Of a DNA stretch of 64,000 nucleotides, positions 36,980 through 46,248 are shown one piece after another; within the stretch, counting starts at the first letter, position 1, and the number at the start of each line of letters is the position of its first letter. A model generated the notes under the pieces. That model did not search any database, was not told where the DNA came from, and saw only the letters and a program-made list of their open reading frames with translations. The translations under genes were made by a program, and so were the position numbers. The DNA lies in contig NZ_QOHG01000019.1 in NCBI RefSeq assembly GCF_003319125.1, positions 24,237-88,236 on the forward strand. Direction: 5' to 3'. The DNA comes from Blastococcus sp. TF02A-26. Lineage in GTDB: Bacteria > Actinomycetota > Actinomycetes > Mycobacteriales > Geodermatophilaceae.

Positions 36980-37921
36980 TCACCGGGAGGCGGCCATCAG
37001 CTCGGCCGCGCCCCGGTCGAGCAGCTCGGCCGCGAGCTCGCGCCCCAGCCGGACGGCGTCCTCCGCCGGGCCGGTGACCGACCCGCGGACGCCGTCGCTG
37101 CCGTCCAGGGCGGTCACCGAGGCGCGCAGGAACAGCTCGGCGCCGTCCTCCCCCTCGGCGAGCTCGGCGTAGGCCGCGACCGGCGCGCTGCAGCCGGCCT
37201 CGAGCGCGGCCAGGACCGTCCGCTCGGCGAGGACGCAGGTGCGCGTGACGGTGTCGTCCAGCGCCGCCAGCACGGCCAGGGTCGCCGCGTCGTCGGCCCG
37301 GCACTCCACGGCGAGCGCGCCCTGCGCCGGCGCGGGGAGCACCTGCAGCGGGTCGAGCGTCTCCGTGACCGCGTCCAGCCGGCCGAGGCGGGTCAGCCCG
37401 GCACGGGCCAGGACGACGGCGTCCAGGTCACCGGGCACGACCCGGGCCATGCGGGTGTCCACGTTGCCGCGGATGGGGACGATCTCCAGGCCCAGGCCCA
37501 GCGCGCGCAGCTGGGCGACCCGGCGCGGCGCCCCGGTGCCGACGCGGGCGCCGGCGGGGAGCTCGCCGAGGGTCAGCCCGTCGCGGGCGACCAGCGCGTC
37601 GCGCGGGTCCTCCCGCGGCGGGACGGCGGCCAGCGCCAGACCCGGCTCGGGCGCGGTGGGCAGGTCCTTGTAGCTGTGGACGGCGACGTCGACGGTGCCC
37701 TCGTGCAGGGCCTGCCGGATCGCGGTGACGAACACCCCGGTGCCGCCGAGCTGCGCGATCGCCGCGGCCGAGCGGTCGCCCTCGGTGCTGATGTGCACCA
37801 GCTCGACCGGGACGCCGGTGGCGGCGGTGATCGCGTCGGCCACGTGCTGGGACTGGGTCGTCGCGAGCTGGCTGGCGCGGGTGCCCAGCCGCAGCGTCGT
37901 CGTGGTCTGCGTCGAGGTCAC
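36980..37921 (-). CDS. hemC: Porphobilinogen deaminase (hydroxymethylbilane synthase)
   Basis: This enzyme polymerises four porphobilinogens. The dipyrromethane-cofactor cysteine is C244 ([15 protein letters not shown]), and substrate-binding motifs [17 protein letters not shown] and the N-terminal [14 protein letters not shown] are present. At 313 aa it has normal length. Its start overlaps the hemA stop by 4 bases. Confidence 0.96.
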   Translation of the reverse strand: MTSTQTTTTLRLGTRASQLATTQSQHVADAITAATGVPVELVHISTEGDRSAAAIAQLGGTGVFVTAIRQALHEGTVDVAVHSYKDLPTAPEPGLALAAVPPREDPRDALVARDGLTLGELPAGARVGTGAPRRVAQLRALGLGLEIVPIRGNVDTRMARVVPGDLDAVVLARAGLTRLGRLDAVTETLDPLQVLPAPAQGALAVECRADDAATLAVLAALDDTVTRTCVLAERTVLAALEAGCSAPVAAYAELAEGEDGAELFLRASVTALDGSDGVRGSVTGPAEDAVRLGRELAAELLDRGAAELMAASR

Positions 37922-39276
37922 GCCGTCCCCCCGAGCTCGTCGGGGTCGACGGACACGGCGTCGGCGAGGCGGCCGTGCTCGGCGGGCACGCCGGTGTCGA
38001 TGCCCAGGCCGAACAGCTCGCGCAGCGCGTCGGCGTAGTCGACGCCGCCCGGGGTGCTGGCCAGTTCCTTCACCCGCACGGTCGGCTCGTGCAGCAGCTT
38101 GTCGACGACCCGGCGGACGGTGCGCGCGATCTCCGACCGGGCCCGCGCGTCGAGGTCGGGCAGCCGGGTGGACAGCCGCAGCAGCTCGGCGTCCACCACC
38201 TCCGCGGCCTGGCTGCGCAGCGCCGAGACGGTGGGCGCGACCGCCGCGGCCTGCCGCTCGGCCCGCAGCAGCGCGGTCTCGGCCTCGATGAGGGCGTGGG
38301 CGGCGGCGATGTCGTCGGCGGCGACGGCGCCGGCCAGGGAGGCGTCGTCGGCCGCTGTCCGCTCCCCCTGCAGCAGGGCCAGGTCGACGACGTGCACGCC
38401 GGGCAGGCCCGCGACGGCCGGGTCGACGTCGCGGGGCAGCGCGAGGTCGACGACGGCCAGCGGCCGGTCGGTCCGGGCGCGCATGGCGCCGGCGACCGCG
38501 TCGGTGCCGACGACGAGGCCGGTCGCCCCGGTGCAGGTCAGCAGCAGGTCGGCCGCAGCGATCGCGGCCGGGAGGTCGTCGAGGTCGGCGGTCGCGCCGT
38601 CGACGGCGGCGGCCAGGCGGGCCGCCGACTCCGGCGTCCGGCTGGCCACGGTGACCAGCGCGCCGCGGCGGGACAGGGTGGCCGCGGCCAGCGCACCCAT
38701 GGACCCGGCGCCGACGACGAGCGCCGTCTGGCCCCGGAGCGGGCCGATCCGCTCCTCGGCGTGGTCGAGGGAGACCGACACGAGGGAGGCGCCGGCCTTG
38801 TCGATGCCGGTCTCGGAGTGCACCCGCTTGCCGACCCGCAGCGCGTGCTGGGCGACCGGGTGCAGCTCGCGGCCGACCGTGCCCTGGTCGCGGGCCAGGG
38901 CGTACGCGTTGCGCAGCTGGCCGAGCACCTGCGTCTCCCCGACCACCATGGAGTCCAGTCCGGCGGCGACGGTGAACAGGTGCGCCACGGCCTGGTCCTC
39001 GTAGTGGACCGTGACGTACGGCGAGAGCTCCTCGACGGTGGCGCCGGCCTGGCGGGCGAGCACCCGGCTGACCTCGGTGACCCCGCCGTGGAAGCGGTCG
39101 ACGCCGGCGAAGACCTCGACCCGGTTGCAGGTGGCCAGCACGATGGCCTCGCTGACGTGGTCGTTGCCGACCAGTTCGTGCAGCGCCTTGACGGTGTCGT
39201 CGGAGGTCATCGCGAACTGCTCGAGCAGGGAGACCGGCGCGGTCTGGTGGCTGATGCCGACGGCCAGCAGGCTCAT
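37918..39276 (-). CDS. hemA: Glutamyl-tRNA reductase
   Basis: This is the first committed enzyme of the C5 heme pathway. The catalytic cysteine is C50 in [13 protein letters not shown], followed by [17 protein letters not shown], the NADPH fold [20 protein letters not shown] and the C-terminal dimerisation helix. It is 452 aa. The ATG overlaps the rex stop by 4 bases, so production of HemA is coupled to the redox repressor. The extra frame open upstream is a shadow of rex. Confidence 0.96.
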   Translation of the reverse strand: MSLLAVGISHQTAPVSLLEQFAMTSDDTVKALHELVGNDHVSEAIVLATCNRVEVFAGVDRFHGGVTEVSRVLARQAGATVEELSPYVTVHYEDQAVAHLFTVAAGLDSMVVGETQVLGQLRNAYALARDQGTVGRELHPVAQHALRVGKRVHSETGIDKAGASLVSVSLDHAEERIGPLRGQTALVVGAGSMGALAAATLSRRGALVTVASRTPESAARLAAAVDGATADLDDLPAAIAAADLLLTCTGATGLVVGTDAVAGAMRARTDRPLAVVDLALPRDVDPAVAGLPGVHVVDLALLQGERTAADDASLAGAVAADDIAAAHALIEAETALLRAERQAAAVAPTVSALRSQAAEVVDAELLRLSTRLPDLDARARSEIARTVRRVVDKLLHEPTVRVKELASTPGGVDYADALRELFGLGIDTGVPAEHGRLADAVSVDPDELGGTA

Positions 39277-39965
39277 GACATCCCCCCGAGCGCCGGCACG
39301 CGGACGACGTCGTCGCTGTCCCGGCTGGTGTCCAGGAAGGCCAGGACCTGAAGCTCGACGGAGAGGTCCACCTGGCGGACGTCGACCCCGGCCGGCGCGG
39401 CGAGGGTGACCGGCGCGAAGTTGAGGATGCTCCGCACCCCAGCGGCGGTCAGCCGGTCGCACACCGACTGGGCGACCTCGGCGGGGGTGGCGATGACACC
39501 GATGGTGGCCGACGTCGTGGCGACCACCTCGTCGAGCTCGGTCAGCGGCCGCACGGGGCGGCCGCCGATGTCCTGCCCGATCCGCTCGGGCGAGCTGTCG
39601 AACAGGCCGACGAACTCGAATCCGCGGCTGCCGAAACCGGCGTAGTCGGCCAGCGCGGAGCCCAGGTTGCCCAGGCCCACGAGGACGCAGGCGCGGGAAC
39701 GCTCGACACCGAGGACCCGCGCGATGCGGTCCCGTAGGCCGGCCACGTCGTAGCCGACGCCGCGCACGCCGCACGGGCCCAGGTGCGAGAGGTCCTTGCG
39801 CAGCCCCGCCGGGTTCACCCCGGCCGCGCCGGCCAGCTCACCGGAGGAGACGCTGGACCGTCCGCTGTCGGCGAGCCCGCCGAGCACCCGGAGGTACACG
39901 GCCAGGCGGGCCACGGTGGCCTCCGGGATCCGGGGCCTCGACGGGTTCACGGGAACTGTCTCCAC
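39273..39965 (-). CDS. rex: Redox-sensing transcriptional repressor Rex
   Basis: This repressor senses the NADH/NAD+ ratio. The N-terminal winged helix ([36 protein letters not shown]) binds DNA. The Rossmann domain [19 protein letters not shown] and the C-terminal swapped helix bind NAD(H). It is 230 aa with a GTG start and heads rex-hemA-hemC-hemD-hemB, the order reported for Streptomyces. A Rex-type operator lies about 95 bases upstream, implying autoregulation. Confidence 0.95.
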   Translation of the reverse strand: METVPVNPSRPRIPEATVARLAVYLRVLGGLADSGRSSVSSGELAGAAGVNPAGLRKDLSHLGPCGVRGVGYDVAGLRDRIARVLGVERSRACVLVGLGNLGSALADYAGFGSRGFEFVGLFDSSPERIGQDIGGRPVRPLTELDEVVATTSATIGVIATPAEVAQSVCDRLTAAGVRSILNFAPVTLAAPAGVDVRQVDLSVELQVLAFLDTSRDSDDVVRVPALGGMS

Positions 39966-40059
39966 AGCGGGCGCGCCGTCCGGCCGGCGGGTGCCGGTGC
40001 GCGACGGTCGACATCGGGATCCGAGCGGGAGACCGCCCGGCGCCGCCCACGTTAACCGC

Positions 40060-40077
40060 TTGTGAACGCAGGAACAA
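40060..40077. promoter_or_regulatory. Rex-type operator upstream of rex-hem
   Basis: TTGTGAACGCAGGAACAA has a perfect left half (TTGTGAA) and the outer ACAA of the right half at exactly the right distance, 11 of 14 defined bases. On the minus strand it overlaps a possible promoter (TTGTTC about 16 bases before TTAACG), so binding would repress rex and the heme genes. The rest of the 207-base interval between rex and the glutaredoxin-like gene shows no other clear structure. Confidence 0.6.
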
Positions 40078-40172
40078 AGTCGCTGCCGGGCTCGTGGGCC
40101 GCTGGGCAGCGCGAATGCGGCCGGCTGTGGTGAGGACCATAGCCGCGCGGCGGTCCGGCCACCCGAACGGGG

Positions 40173-40418
40173 TCAGAGACCGAGGTCGCGGCGCAGCCGG
40201 GGGACGTCGACGGTGAAGTAGGAGTGCTCCCGCCCGTCGAGCAGGAGCACCGGCACCCGGTCCCCGTACTCGGCCTGCAGCCCGGGATCGGCGTCGACGT
40301 CCACCGGGACGACGGCGAGGCCGGCCTCCGCGGCGACCGGCGCGACCGCGCCCGCGGCCGTCTCGCACAGGTGGCAGCCCTCCCGGACGACCAACTGCAG
40401 CCGGCCCGGGTCAGGCAC
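40173..40418 (-). CDS. Glutaredoxin-like protein (DUF836 type)
   Basis: This is an 81-aa thioredoxin-fold protein with the redox motif REGCHLCETA near residue 15 and the cis-Pro region DRVPVLLLDGREHSYF. It belongs to the small NrdH/DUF836 group; partners are unknown. It overlaps the ligase gene by 8 bases and lies upstream of rex. A glutaredoxin-like gene occupies the same place in M. tuberculosis as I recall (Rv0508). Confidence 0.85.
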   Translation of the reverse strand: MPDPGRLQLVVREGCHLCETAAGAVAPVAAEAGLAVVPVDVDADPGLQAEYGDRVPVLLLDGREHSYFTVDVPRLRRDLGL

Positions 40419-41955
40419 CGGGCGTCACCGCCCCGGCCGGCTCCTCCTCGGCCCGCGTCAGTCCCAGCTCGCGCAGCCGGGCGCGGCTGACCTTGCCGGT
40501 CAGCGAGTGCGGGAGCGCCCCCAGGAAGTGCACGGAGGTGGGCACCTTGTACCGGGCGAGGGACGACGCCGCGTGCTCCTGCAGGTCCTCGAGCGTCGCG
40601 GAGCTGCCCGGCTCCAGGACGACGACGGCGCGCACCGCCTGGCCGGTCCGGGCGTCGGGCACACCGATGACCGCGCTCTCCCGCACCGCGGGGTGCGCGT
40701 CGAGCACGCGCTCCACCTCGGCGGGGTAGACGTTGAAGCCGCTGACCAGGATCAGGTCGCTGCGCCGGTCGACCAGGTGCAGGTCGCCGTCGTCGTCGCG
40801 GTAGGCCAGGTCGCCGGTCGCCAGCCAGCCCTCGGCGTCGGGCCCGTCGGCGCCGTCGGGCCAGTAGCCGGAGAAGAGGTTGTCGCCGCGGACCCAGATC
40901 TCGCCGGGCCCCTCGTCGGCGACCTCCTCCGCGGGCACGTCCGGGTCGACCTCGTGGGTGGCGGTGTCGCGCAGCTGGATCTCCACCCCGGGCAGCGGGC
41001 CGCCGATGCAGGCGGGCTTGGACCGCCCGGTGGCCAGCGTGCTGGCCACCACCGGGCAGGCCTCGGTCAGGCCGTACCCCTCGTGGACGCGGACGGCCGC
41101 GCGGTCCCGCATCGCCGTCCACACCTCCTCGGGCAGCGGGGCCGCGCCGGAGGAGGCGATGCGGACCGCGGCGAAGGCACGCCGCAGGACGGCGTCCCCC
41201 TCGGCGTCGGCGACGGCCAGCCAGGCCTGGTACATCGGCGGCGCGCCGGGGACGGCGGTGACCTGCTCGTCCGTCATCAGCGCCAGGGCCGCCCGCGGCT
41301 CGAAGGCCTCCATCAGCACGGCGCAGGCGCCGGTGGCGGCGACCAGGCCGAAGCCGGCGTTGAGGCCGTAGACGTGGAACAGCGGGAGCACGAGCAGCAC
41401 GCGGTCGTCGGGGCGGACCGGCGGCGGGTCCATCGCCAGGCACTGCTCCTGGTTGGCCCGGACCGCGGCGGTGCTCAGCATCGCGCCGCGCGGCCGGCCG
41501 GTCGTGCCGCTGGTGTAGGCGAGGAACGCCAGGCCGTCGGGGGCGGCCTCGACGTCGGGCGGGGCGCCGTCGCCCTCCGGCGGCCCGGGGCAGACCGGCA
41601 CGCCGGCGATCGGCGCGCGGTCCTCCCCCGCGACGAGCAGGGTCGCGCCGGAGTCGGTGAGGACGTGCTCGAGCTCGGGATCGGTGTAGGCCGTGTTCAC
41701 CGGGACGACGACCAGTCCCGCGCGCAGCGCGCCGAGCGTGGCGCGCAGCCACGCCAGGCCGTTGGGCAGCTGGACGGCGACCCGCTCGCCGGGCGCCATG
41801 CCGCGCTCGGCGTACCCGGCGGCGGCGCGGTCGACCAGCGCGTCCAGCTCCGACCAGGTCAGGCGGGCGTCGCCGGCGACCACCGCGGGCGCCTCGGGTC
41901 GCTCGCGCGCGGCGGTGCGGACCAGCGCGGAGAGCGAGGGCGGTGCTCCGGACAC
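40411..41955 (-). CDS. AMP-binding acyl-CoA ligase
   Basis: This is an ANL-superfamily enzyme of 514 aa. The P-loop AYTSGTTGRPRGAMLS (Lys of PKG replaced by Arg), VHEGYGLTEACPV, WLATGDLAYRDDDGDLHLVDRRSDLI and the C-terminal catalytic Lys in SLTGKVSRARL are present. The overall match is to long-chain fatty-acid-CoA ligases; substrate chain length is not deducible. A GGAGGAG ribosome site lies 7 bases before the GTG start. It is divergent from the sigma factor, with 204 bases between them. Confidence 0.88.
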   Translation of the reverse strand: MSGAPPSLSALVRTAARERPEAPAVVAGDARLTWSELDALVDRAAAGYAERGMAPGERVAVQLPNGLAWLRATLGALRAGLVVVPVNTAYTDPELEHVLTDSGATLLVAGEDRAPIAGVPVCPGPPEGDGAPPDVEAAPDGLAFLAYTSGTTGRPRGAMLSTAAVRANQEQCLAMDPPPVRPDDRVLLVLPLFHVYGLNAGFGLVAATGACAVLMEAFEPRAALALMTDEQVTAVPGAPPMYQAWLAVADAEGDAVLRRAFAAVRIASSGAAPLPEEVWTAMRDRAAVRVHEGYGLTEACPVVASTLATGRSKPACIGGPLPGVEIQLRDTATHEVDPDVPAEEVADEGPGEIWVRGDNLFSGYWPDGADGPDAEGWLATGDLAYRDDDGDLHLVDRRSDLILVSGFNVYPAEVERVLDAHPAVRESAVIGVPDARTGQAVRAVVVLEPGSSATLEDLQEHAASSLARYKVPTSVHFLGALPHSLTGKVSRARLRELGLTRAEEEPAGAVTPGA

Positions 41956-42159
41956 TGGGCATCTCCTCCGTGGCGCGCGGGGTCTCCACCCGGCGGAGGG
42001 ACACCCGCGAGGGGCGGCTCCCCGGGTGGCGTGGACGGGCTCCCGCGATGTTGTCACCATGTGACCAGCACCGCAGCACGCGCGCGGCCTCCGGACGGGG
42101 CGCGCCCCGGACGAGCCGGTCCCGATCCCCCCGGGCCGACGAGGAGGTCGACGCCGCGC

Positions 42160-43035
42160 ATGGCCTCCTCCCGACCCCTGGACGAGCGGTCCGCCGCCGT
42201 CCCGGAAGGGGCCACGGGGCTGGCTCCCGCCCCGCGCCGGCCCAGCCCCCGACCCCGGCCCACGCCGCACCCCCGGGTCAGCGGGGAGTCGGTGGCCGCG
42301 CCGCCCCGGCTGCCGAACGTGGTGGCGGACCTGGCGCCGCTGCCCGCCCCGGCACCGACGGCACCCGTCGGGGACGCCCCCGAGCACACCGACCCCAGCG
42401 CCCTCGCCGACGACCCGACCGCCGAGGCGGAGTCGGAGGCGGAGTCGGAGGCGGAGGACGCCGCGCTCACCGACGCGCTGCCCGACGACCAGGTCGACGT
42501 CTGGGAACTGGTCCGGCTGGCGCAGGAGGGCGACGCCGAGGCCTTCGGCCGGCTCTACGACCACTACGTGACGATGGTCTTCCGGTACCTCTACCACCGC
42601 GTGGGCGACCGGACCCTGGCCGAGGACTTCACCAGCGAGACCTTCGTGCGGGCGCTGCGCCGGATCGACTCGCTGTCGTTCCAGGGCCGCGACGTGGGCG
42701 CCTGGCTGGTCACGATCGCGCGCAACATCGTCCGGGACCACGTGAAGAGCAGCCGGTACCGGCTGGAGGTGGCGACCGCGGACATGCGCGACGCCGACCG
42801 GGCGACCGAGGGCCCCGAGGACGCCGTCGTCTCCCGGCTCACGCACGAGCAGCTCCTGGCTTGCGTCCGGCAGCTGGGCAGCGAGCAGCAGGAGTGCATC
42901 TCGCTGCGGTTCCTGCAGGGGCTGTCGGTGGCCGAGACCGCGGCGGTCATGGGGAAGAAGGACGGCGCGATCAAGGCCCTGCAGCACCGCGCCGTCCGTC
43001 GGCTGGCGAGCCTGCTCCCGGAGGGTCTGCGGTGA
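42160..43035 (+). CDS. ECF sigma factor, BldN-like, with long N-terminal extension
   Basis: This is a 291-aa extracytoplasmic-function sigma factor. Region 2 spans about residues 118-190 (AFGRLYDHYVTMVFRYLYHRVGD, AEDFTSETFVRALRRID) and region 4 about 228-285 (CISLRFLQGLSVAETAAVMGKKDGAIKALQHRAVRRL). About 115 Pro/Ala/acidic residues precede region 2, comparable to the pro-sequence of Streptomyces BldN/AdsA. The next gene is an RsbN-like anti-sigma, and the neighbouring rex-hem cluster also adjoins bldN in Streptomyces as I recall. Assignment as BldN orthologue is inference. Confidence 0.85.
   Translation: MASSRPLDERSAAVPEGATGLAPAPRRPSPRPRPTPHPRVSGESVAAPPRLPNVVADLAPLPAPAPTAPVGDAPEHTDPSALADDPTAEAESEAESEAEDAALTDALPDDQVDVWELVRLAQEGDAEAFGRLYDHYVTMVFRYLYHRVGDRTLAEDFTSETFVRALRRIDSLSFQGRDVGAWLVTIARNIVRDHVKSSRYRLEVATADMRDADRATEGPEDAVVSRLTHEQLLACVRQLGSEQQECISLRFLQGLSVAETAAVMGKKDGAIKALQHRAVRRLASLLPEGLR
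42424..42457 (+). repeat. 12-bp tandem repeat inside the sigma-factor extension
   Basis: The unit GAGGCGGAGTCG is repeated almost three times, coding for AESEAESEAED in the N-terminal extension of the sigma factor. Such a repeat can change copy number by slippage without breaking the frame. Confidence 0.6.
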
Positions 43036-43081
43036 GCGCGGGGCCGGCCGGGAGAATTTCTGTGGTTACCCGTGAGTACCC

Positions 43082-43110
43082 CGTAACGACTCCCCGTCAG
43101 GGGTCGTTGG
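43082..43110 (+). promoter_or_regulatory. ECF-type promoter-like element with overlapping hairpin, ahead of the anti-sigma gene
   Basis: CGTAAC (43082-43087) and CGTTGG (43105-43110) are 17 bases apart, resembling the CGTAAC / CGTT promoter class I recall for BldN. The same stretch forms a hairpin: AACGACTCCCC and GGGGTCGTT (43085-43108) pair around GTCA with one bulged T. No T-run follows. It lies 59 bases upstream of the anti-sigma start, so it could be an autoregulated promoter, an attenuator, or both. Confidence 0.45.
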
Positions 43111-43168
43111 TCTGCCGGATGCGGGTCCCGGGGAGTGGGATCCGCCGGGGATCGACCGGAGGGACGCG

Positions 43169-44296
43169 ATGAGGACGGAGGACAGCGCCGTACCCCCCTT
43201 CCGTTCCGCCGGCGCGCGGGACCGGGAGGAGCTGGTCGTCGAGCGGCTCCGGAACCTGAGCACCGCGCTGGACGACGAGCCCTCGGCCGACTTCCGCGCC
43301 GCGACTCGCGCCCGCCTGGTGGCGATGGCCGCGGTCCGGTCCCCCGAGCCGGCGCCCGAGGGTCTCGCCGGGCGGCTGCTCCGTGCGCGGGCGTCGGACG
43401 GCCCGCGGTCGCGCTGGCGCACCCGGGTCACCGCCGGGCTCGCCGGCGCCGCGCTCGCCGTCAGCGCCCTGGGCACCCTCGTCGCCCTCTCCGCCGACGC
43501 CCAGCCGGGCGACCTGCTGTACCCGCTGAAGCGGGGCACCGAGCAGACGCAGCTCGCGCTGGCCGGCGACGACCGGGCGCTCACGCTGCTGGAGTTCGCG
43601 AGCACCCGGCTCGACGAGCTGGCCGCCACCCCCGAGGACCCCGAGCTGGTCGTCCAGACGCTCGCGACGATGGACGAGCAGACCGCCGAGGGCACCGCCC
43701 TGCTGGTCGGTTCCGCGCTCGGGTCCGGGTCCGCGGCACCCGTCGACCGGCTGGCCGCCTGGAGCGAGGAGCAGTCGACCGCCCTGGCGGAGCTGCAGCC
43801 CGCCCTGCCCGCGGCCACGACCGGCGCGGCACAGGCGTCGCTCGAGCTGCTGGACGCCGTCGACGCCCGGGTCGCCGCCGTCCAGGCCGCGCTCGGGTGC
43901 GCCGCCCTCCCGCCCAGCCGTGGCAGCGACGACCTGGGGCCGATCCCCGGCGTCTGCGAGGTCGTCGCCCCGCCGTCGGCGGCGCCCGCTCCCCCGGCCG
44001 ACCCGGCGGGTCCTCCGGCCGGCGAGCAGCCGCCGGCCCCGTCGGCGCCCAGCGCGGCACCGTCCGGTCCGCCGGCTCCCCCGGCGGGCACCGGGAGCGG
44101 CACCGGCTCCGGGGGTGGGGCGCCGTCCACCGCTCCGCGCCCGCCGGCGCCGTCGCTGCCCCTGCCGCTGCCCGGTCCGGGCGGGACGACGCCGACCGTG
44201 CCGTCGCTGCCCACCGCGACGACGACGCCGGGCCTGCCCCCGCCGCTGATCGACCTCCCGCTGCCGTGCATCCTCGGGCTGCTCTGCGACCGCTGA
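43169..44296 (+). CDS. RsbN-like membrane anti-sigma factor (DUF5667 type)
   Basis: This is a 375-aa single-pass membrane protein. Residues 1-85 are a cytoplasmic, mostly helical segment ([31 protein letters not shown]) that would bind the sigma factor. The membrane helix is about 87-108. The external region starts with the DUF5667 motif [24 protein letters not shown] and ends in a 130-residue Pro/Ser/Gly-rich tail. The GGAGGG ribosome site is 5 bases before the ATG. RsbN of Streptomyces, next to bldN, has the same plan. Orthology is inferred. Confidence 0.83.
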   Translation: MRTEDSAVPPFRSAGARDREELVVERLRNLSTALDDEPSADFRAATRARLVAMAAVRSPEPAPEGLAGRLLRARASDGPRSRWRTRVTAGLAGAALAVSALGTLVALSADAQPGDLLYPLKRGTEQTQLALAGDDRALTLLEFASTRLDELAATPEDPELVVQTLATMDEQTAEGTALLVGSALGSGSAAPVDRLAAWSEEQSTALAELQPALPAATTGAAQASLELLDAVDARVAAVQAALGCAALPPSRGSDDLGPIPGVCEVVAPPSAAPAPPADPAGPPAGEQPPAPSAPSAAPSGPPAPPAGTGSGTGSGGGAPSTAPRPPAPSLPLPLPGPGGTTPTVPSLPTATTTPGLPPPLIDLPLPCILGLLCDR

Positions 44297-44381
44297 GCTG
44301 AGCGGGGCCCGGGGTCGCACTAGGGTCCAGGGTGCAGGTCCGCTGCAGCTCGTGGCGGGCCCGGAGCCGAGGAGGTCGCCC

Positions 44382-45335
44382 GTGCCGGTCCTGCCCTTCC
44401 GCGGCCGCCGGGTCCCGGAGAACCCGGGAGTCGGCGAGGAGTCACGGGCGTCGGTCGCCGGCGCCGCCTCCGCCGCCGCGGCCGAGGTCGAGCCACCGGC
44501 CGCGGTCGTCCCCGACGCCACCGGCGCCGCCTTCTTCGACGTCGACAACACGATGATGATGGGCGCGTCGCTGTTCTGGTTCGCCCGGGGACTGGCGGCG
44601 CGGAAGTACTTCACCGCGCGCGACCTGGCCCGCTTCGCCTGGCAGCAGGCGAAGTTCCGGATGGCCGGCAACGAGAGCGCCGACGACATGCACACCATCC
44701 GGGAGAACGCCCTGGCGTTCGTCACCGGACGACCGGTCAGCGAGATCATCGAGGCCGGCGAGGAGATCTACGACGAGCTGATGGCCGACCGGATCTGGGC
44801 CGGCACCCGGGTGCTCGCGCAGAAGCACCTCGACGCCGGCCAGCGGGTGTGGCTGGTGACGGCGACGCCGGTGGAGCTGGCCAGCATCATCGCCCAGCGC
44901 CTCGGGCTGACCGGCGCCCTCGGCACCGTCGCCGAGGTCCGCGACGGCCACTACACCGGGCGCCTGGTCGGCGAGCTGATGCACGGCGAGGCCAAGGCCG
45001 AGGCCGTGCGCGCGCTCGCCGAGCGCGAGGGGCTGGACCTGTCCCGCTGCACGGCCTACAGCGACTCGTCCAACGACCTGCCGATGCTCACGCTCACCGG
45101 GACCGCGGTCGCGGTGAACCCCGACACGGAGCTGCGCGCGGTGGCGCGGTCGCGCGGCTGGCAGATCCGCGACTTCCGGACCGGACGCAAGGCCGCCAAG
45201 ATCGGCATCCCGACGCTGGCCGCGGCCGCGCTGTCCGGCGGCGTCGTCGGCGGCACGCTGGCGATCCGCCGCCGCAACCAGCCGGTCGCGCCGCCGCCCC
45301 CGGCCCCGAAGCGCCTGCTCGCCCGCCTCTTCTGA
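44382..45335 (+). CDS. HAD-IB family phosphatase (SerB-like) with C-terminal membrane segment
   Basis: The protein has 317 aa. The HAD motifs are [13 protein letters not shown] (nucleophile Asp), [10 protein letters not shown] and the Mg-binding [14 protein letters not shown]. The family includes phosphoserine phosphatase-like and phospholipid phosphatase proteins, and the substrate is not clear. A C-terminal helix ([20 protein letters not shown]) suggests membrane attachment. The GTG start has AGGAGG 8 bases before it; an in-frame GTG 30 bases upstream is less likely. TAGGGT at 44321-44326 may be its -10 element. Confidence 0.85.
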   Translation: MPVLPFRGRRVPENPGVGEESRASVAGAASAAAAEVEPPAAVVPDATGAAFFDVDNTMMMGASLFWFARGLAARKYFTARDLARFAWQQAKFRMAGNESADDMHTIRENALAFVTGRPVSEIIEAGEEIYDELMADRIWAGTRVLAQKHLDAGQRVWLVTATPVELASIIAQRLGLTGALGTVAEVRDGHYTGRLVGELMHGEAKAEAVRALAEREGLDLSRCTAYSDSSNDLPMLTLTGTAVAVNPDTELRAVARSRGWQIRDFRTGRKAAKIGIPTLAAAALSGGVVGGTLAIRRRNQPVAPPPPAPKRLLARLF

Positions 45336-45339
45336 GCGG

Positions 45340-46248
45340 TCAGCCGAAGACGGAGGGGCGCTTCAGCAGGAGCTGGTAGAGCGACTGCTGGATGGTCTCG
45401 CGGACCTGGTCGGTCAGGTTGAACACGAGCATCGGGTCCTCGGCGGCGGCGGGACCGTAGGAGGCGGTCTCGATGGGCTCGCCGAACGCGATGAGCCACT
45501 TCGAGGGCAGCGGCACCAGACCCAGCGGGCCGAGGAGCGGGAACGTCGGGGTGATCGGCAGGTAGGGCAGCCCGAACAGCCGCGCGGCCGTCTTGGCGTT
45601 GCCGATCATCGGGTAGATCTCCTCGGCCCCGACGATGGCGCAGGGGATGATCGGCACGCCGGTCCGCAGAGCCGCTGTGACGAAACCGCCCCGACCGAAC
45701 CGCTGCAGCGTGTAGCGGTCGCGGAACGGCTTCCCGACTCCCTTGAAGCCCTCGGGGAAGACCCCGACCAGCTCGCCGTCGGTGAGGAGCCGCTCGGCGT
45801 CCTCGCTGCAGGCCAGGGTGGCACCGAACTTGCGAGCCATCGCACCGATGAACGGCAGCTCGAAGACCAGGTCCGCGCCCAGCAGGCGGAACCGCCGCTG
45901 CGCGGGGTGGTCGTCGTGGAGGGCGACGGTGGTCATCAGCCCGTCGACCGGGATGGTGCCGGAGTGGTTCGCCACGACGAGCGCGCCGCCGGTGGCCGGC
46001 ACGTTCTCGACGCCGTGGGTCTCCACCCGGAACCAGCGGTTGAACAGCGGCCGGAGCATCGGCAGCAGCACGTTGTCGGTGAGGTCGGGGTCGAACCCGA
46101 ACTCGTCCGTCGCGTACTCGCCGGTCAGTCGGCGTTGCAGGAACTCGAGGGTGTCGGTGAGCTGCCGGTCCCAGCTCGGCGGCGACGACGGCGGGACGTG
46201 CGGCTCGTCGTCGTCGGGCCGCAGCGGGATGACGCGGGCCTCAGGCAT
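45340..46248 (-). CDS. Lysophospholipid acyltransferase family protein (PlsC-like)
   Basis: The protein has 302 aa with the acyltransferase fold: VVANHSGTIPVDGL holds the catalytic His and Asp (spaced HX6D rather than the usual HX4D) and GVFPEGFKG the glycerol-phosphate motif. The product GAEEIYPMIGN and later PLPSKWLIAFGEPI also fit. It probably acylates a lysophospholipid at the membrane. It overlaps the epimerase-like gene by 8 bases; the same pair occurs in M. tuberculosis (Rv0501-Rv0502) as I recall. Confidence 0.85.
   Translation of the reverse strand: MPEARVIPLRPDDDEPHVPPSSPPSWDRQLTDTLEFLQRRLTGEYATDEFGFDPDLTDNVLLPMLRPLFNRWFRVETHGVENVPATGGALVVANHSGTIPVDGLMTTVALHDDHPAQRRFRLLGADLVFELPFIGAMARKFGATLACSEDAERLLTDGELVGVFPEGFKGVGKPFRDRYTLQRFGRGGFVTAALRTGVPIIPCAIVGAEEIYPMIGNAKTAARLFGLPYLPITPTFPLLGPLGLVPLPSKWLIAFGEPIETASYGPAAAEDPMLVFNLTDQVRETIQQSLYQLLLKRPSVFG

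Noticed and set aside
42054..42470. Minus-strand Ser/Gly-rich protein opposite the sigma-factor extension
   Set aside because: It is the antisense of a low-complexity coding segment with tandem repeats; no ribosome site or domain.
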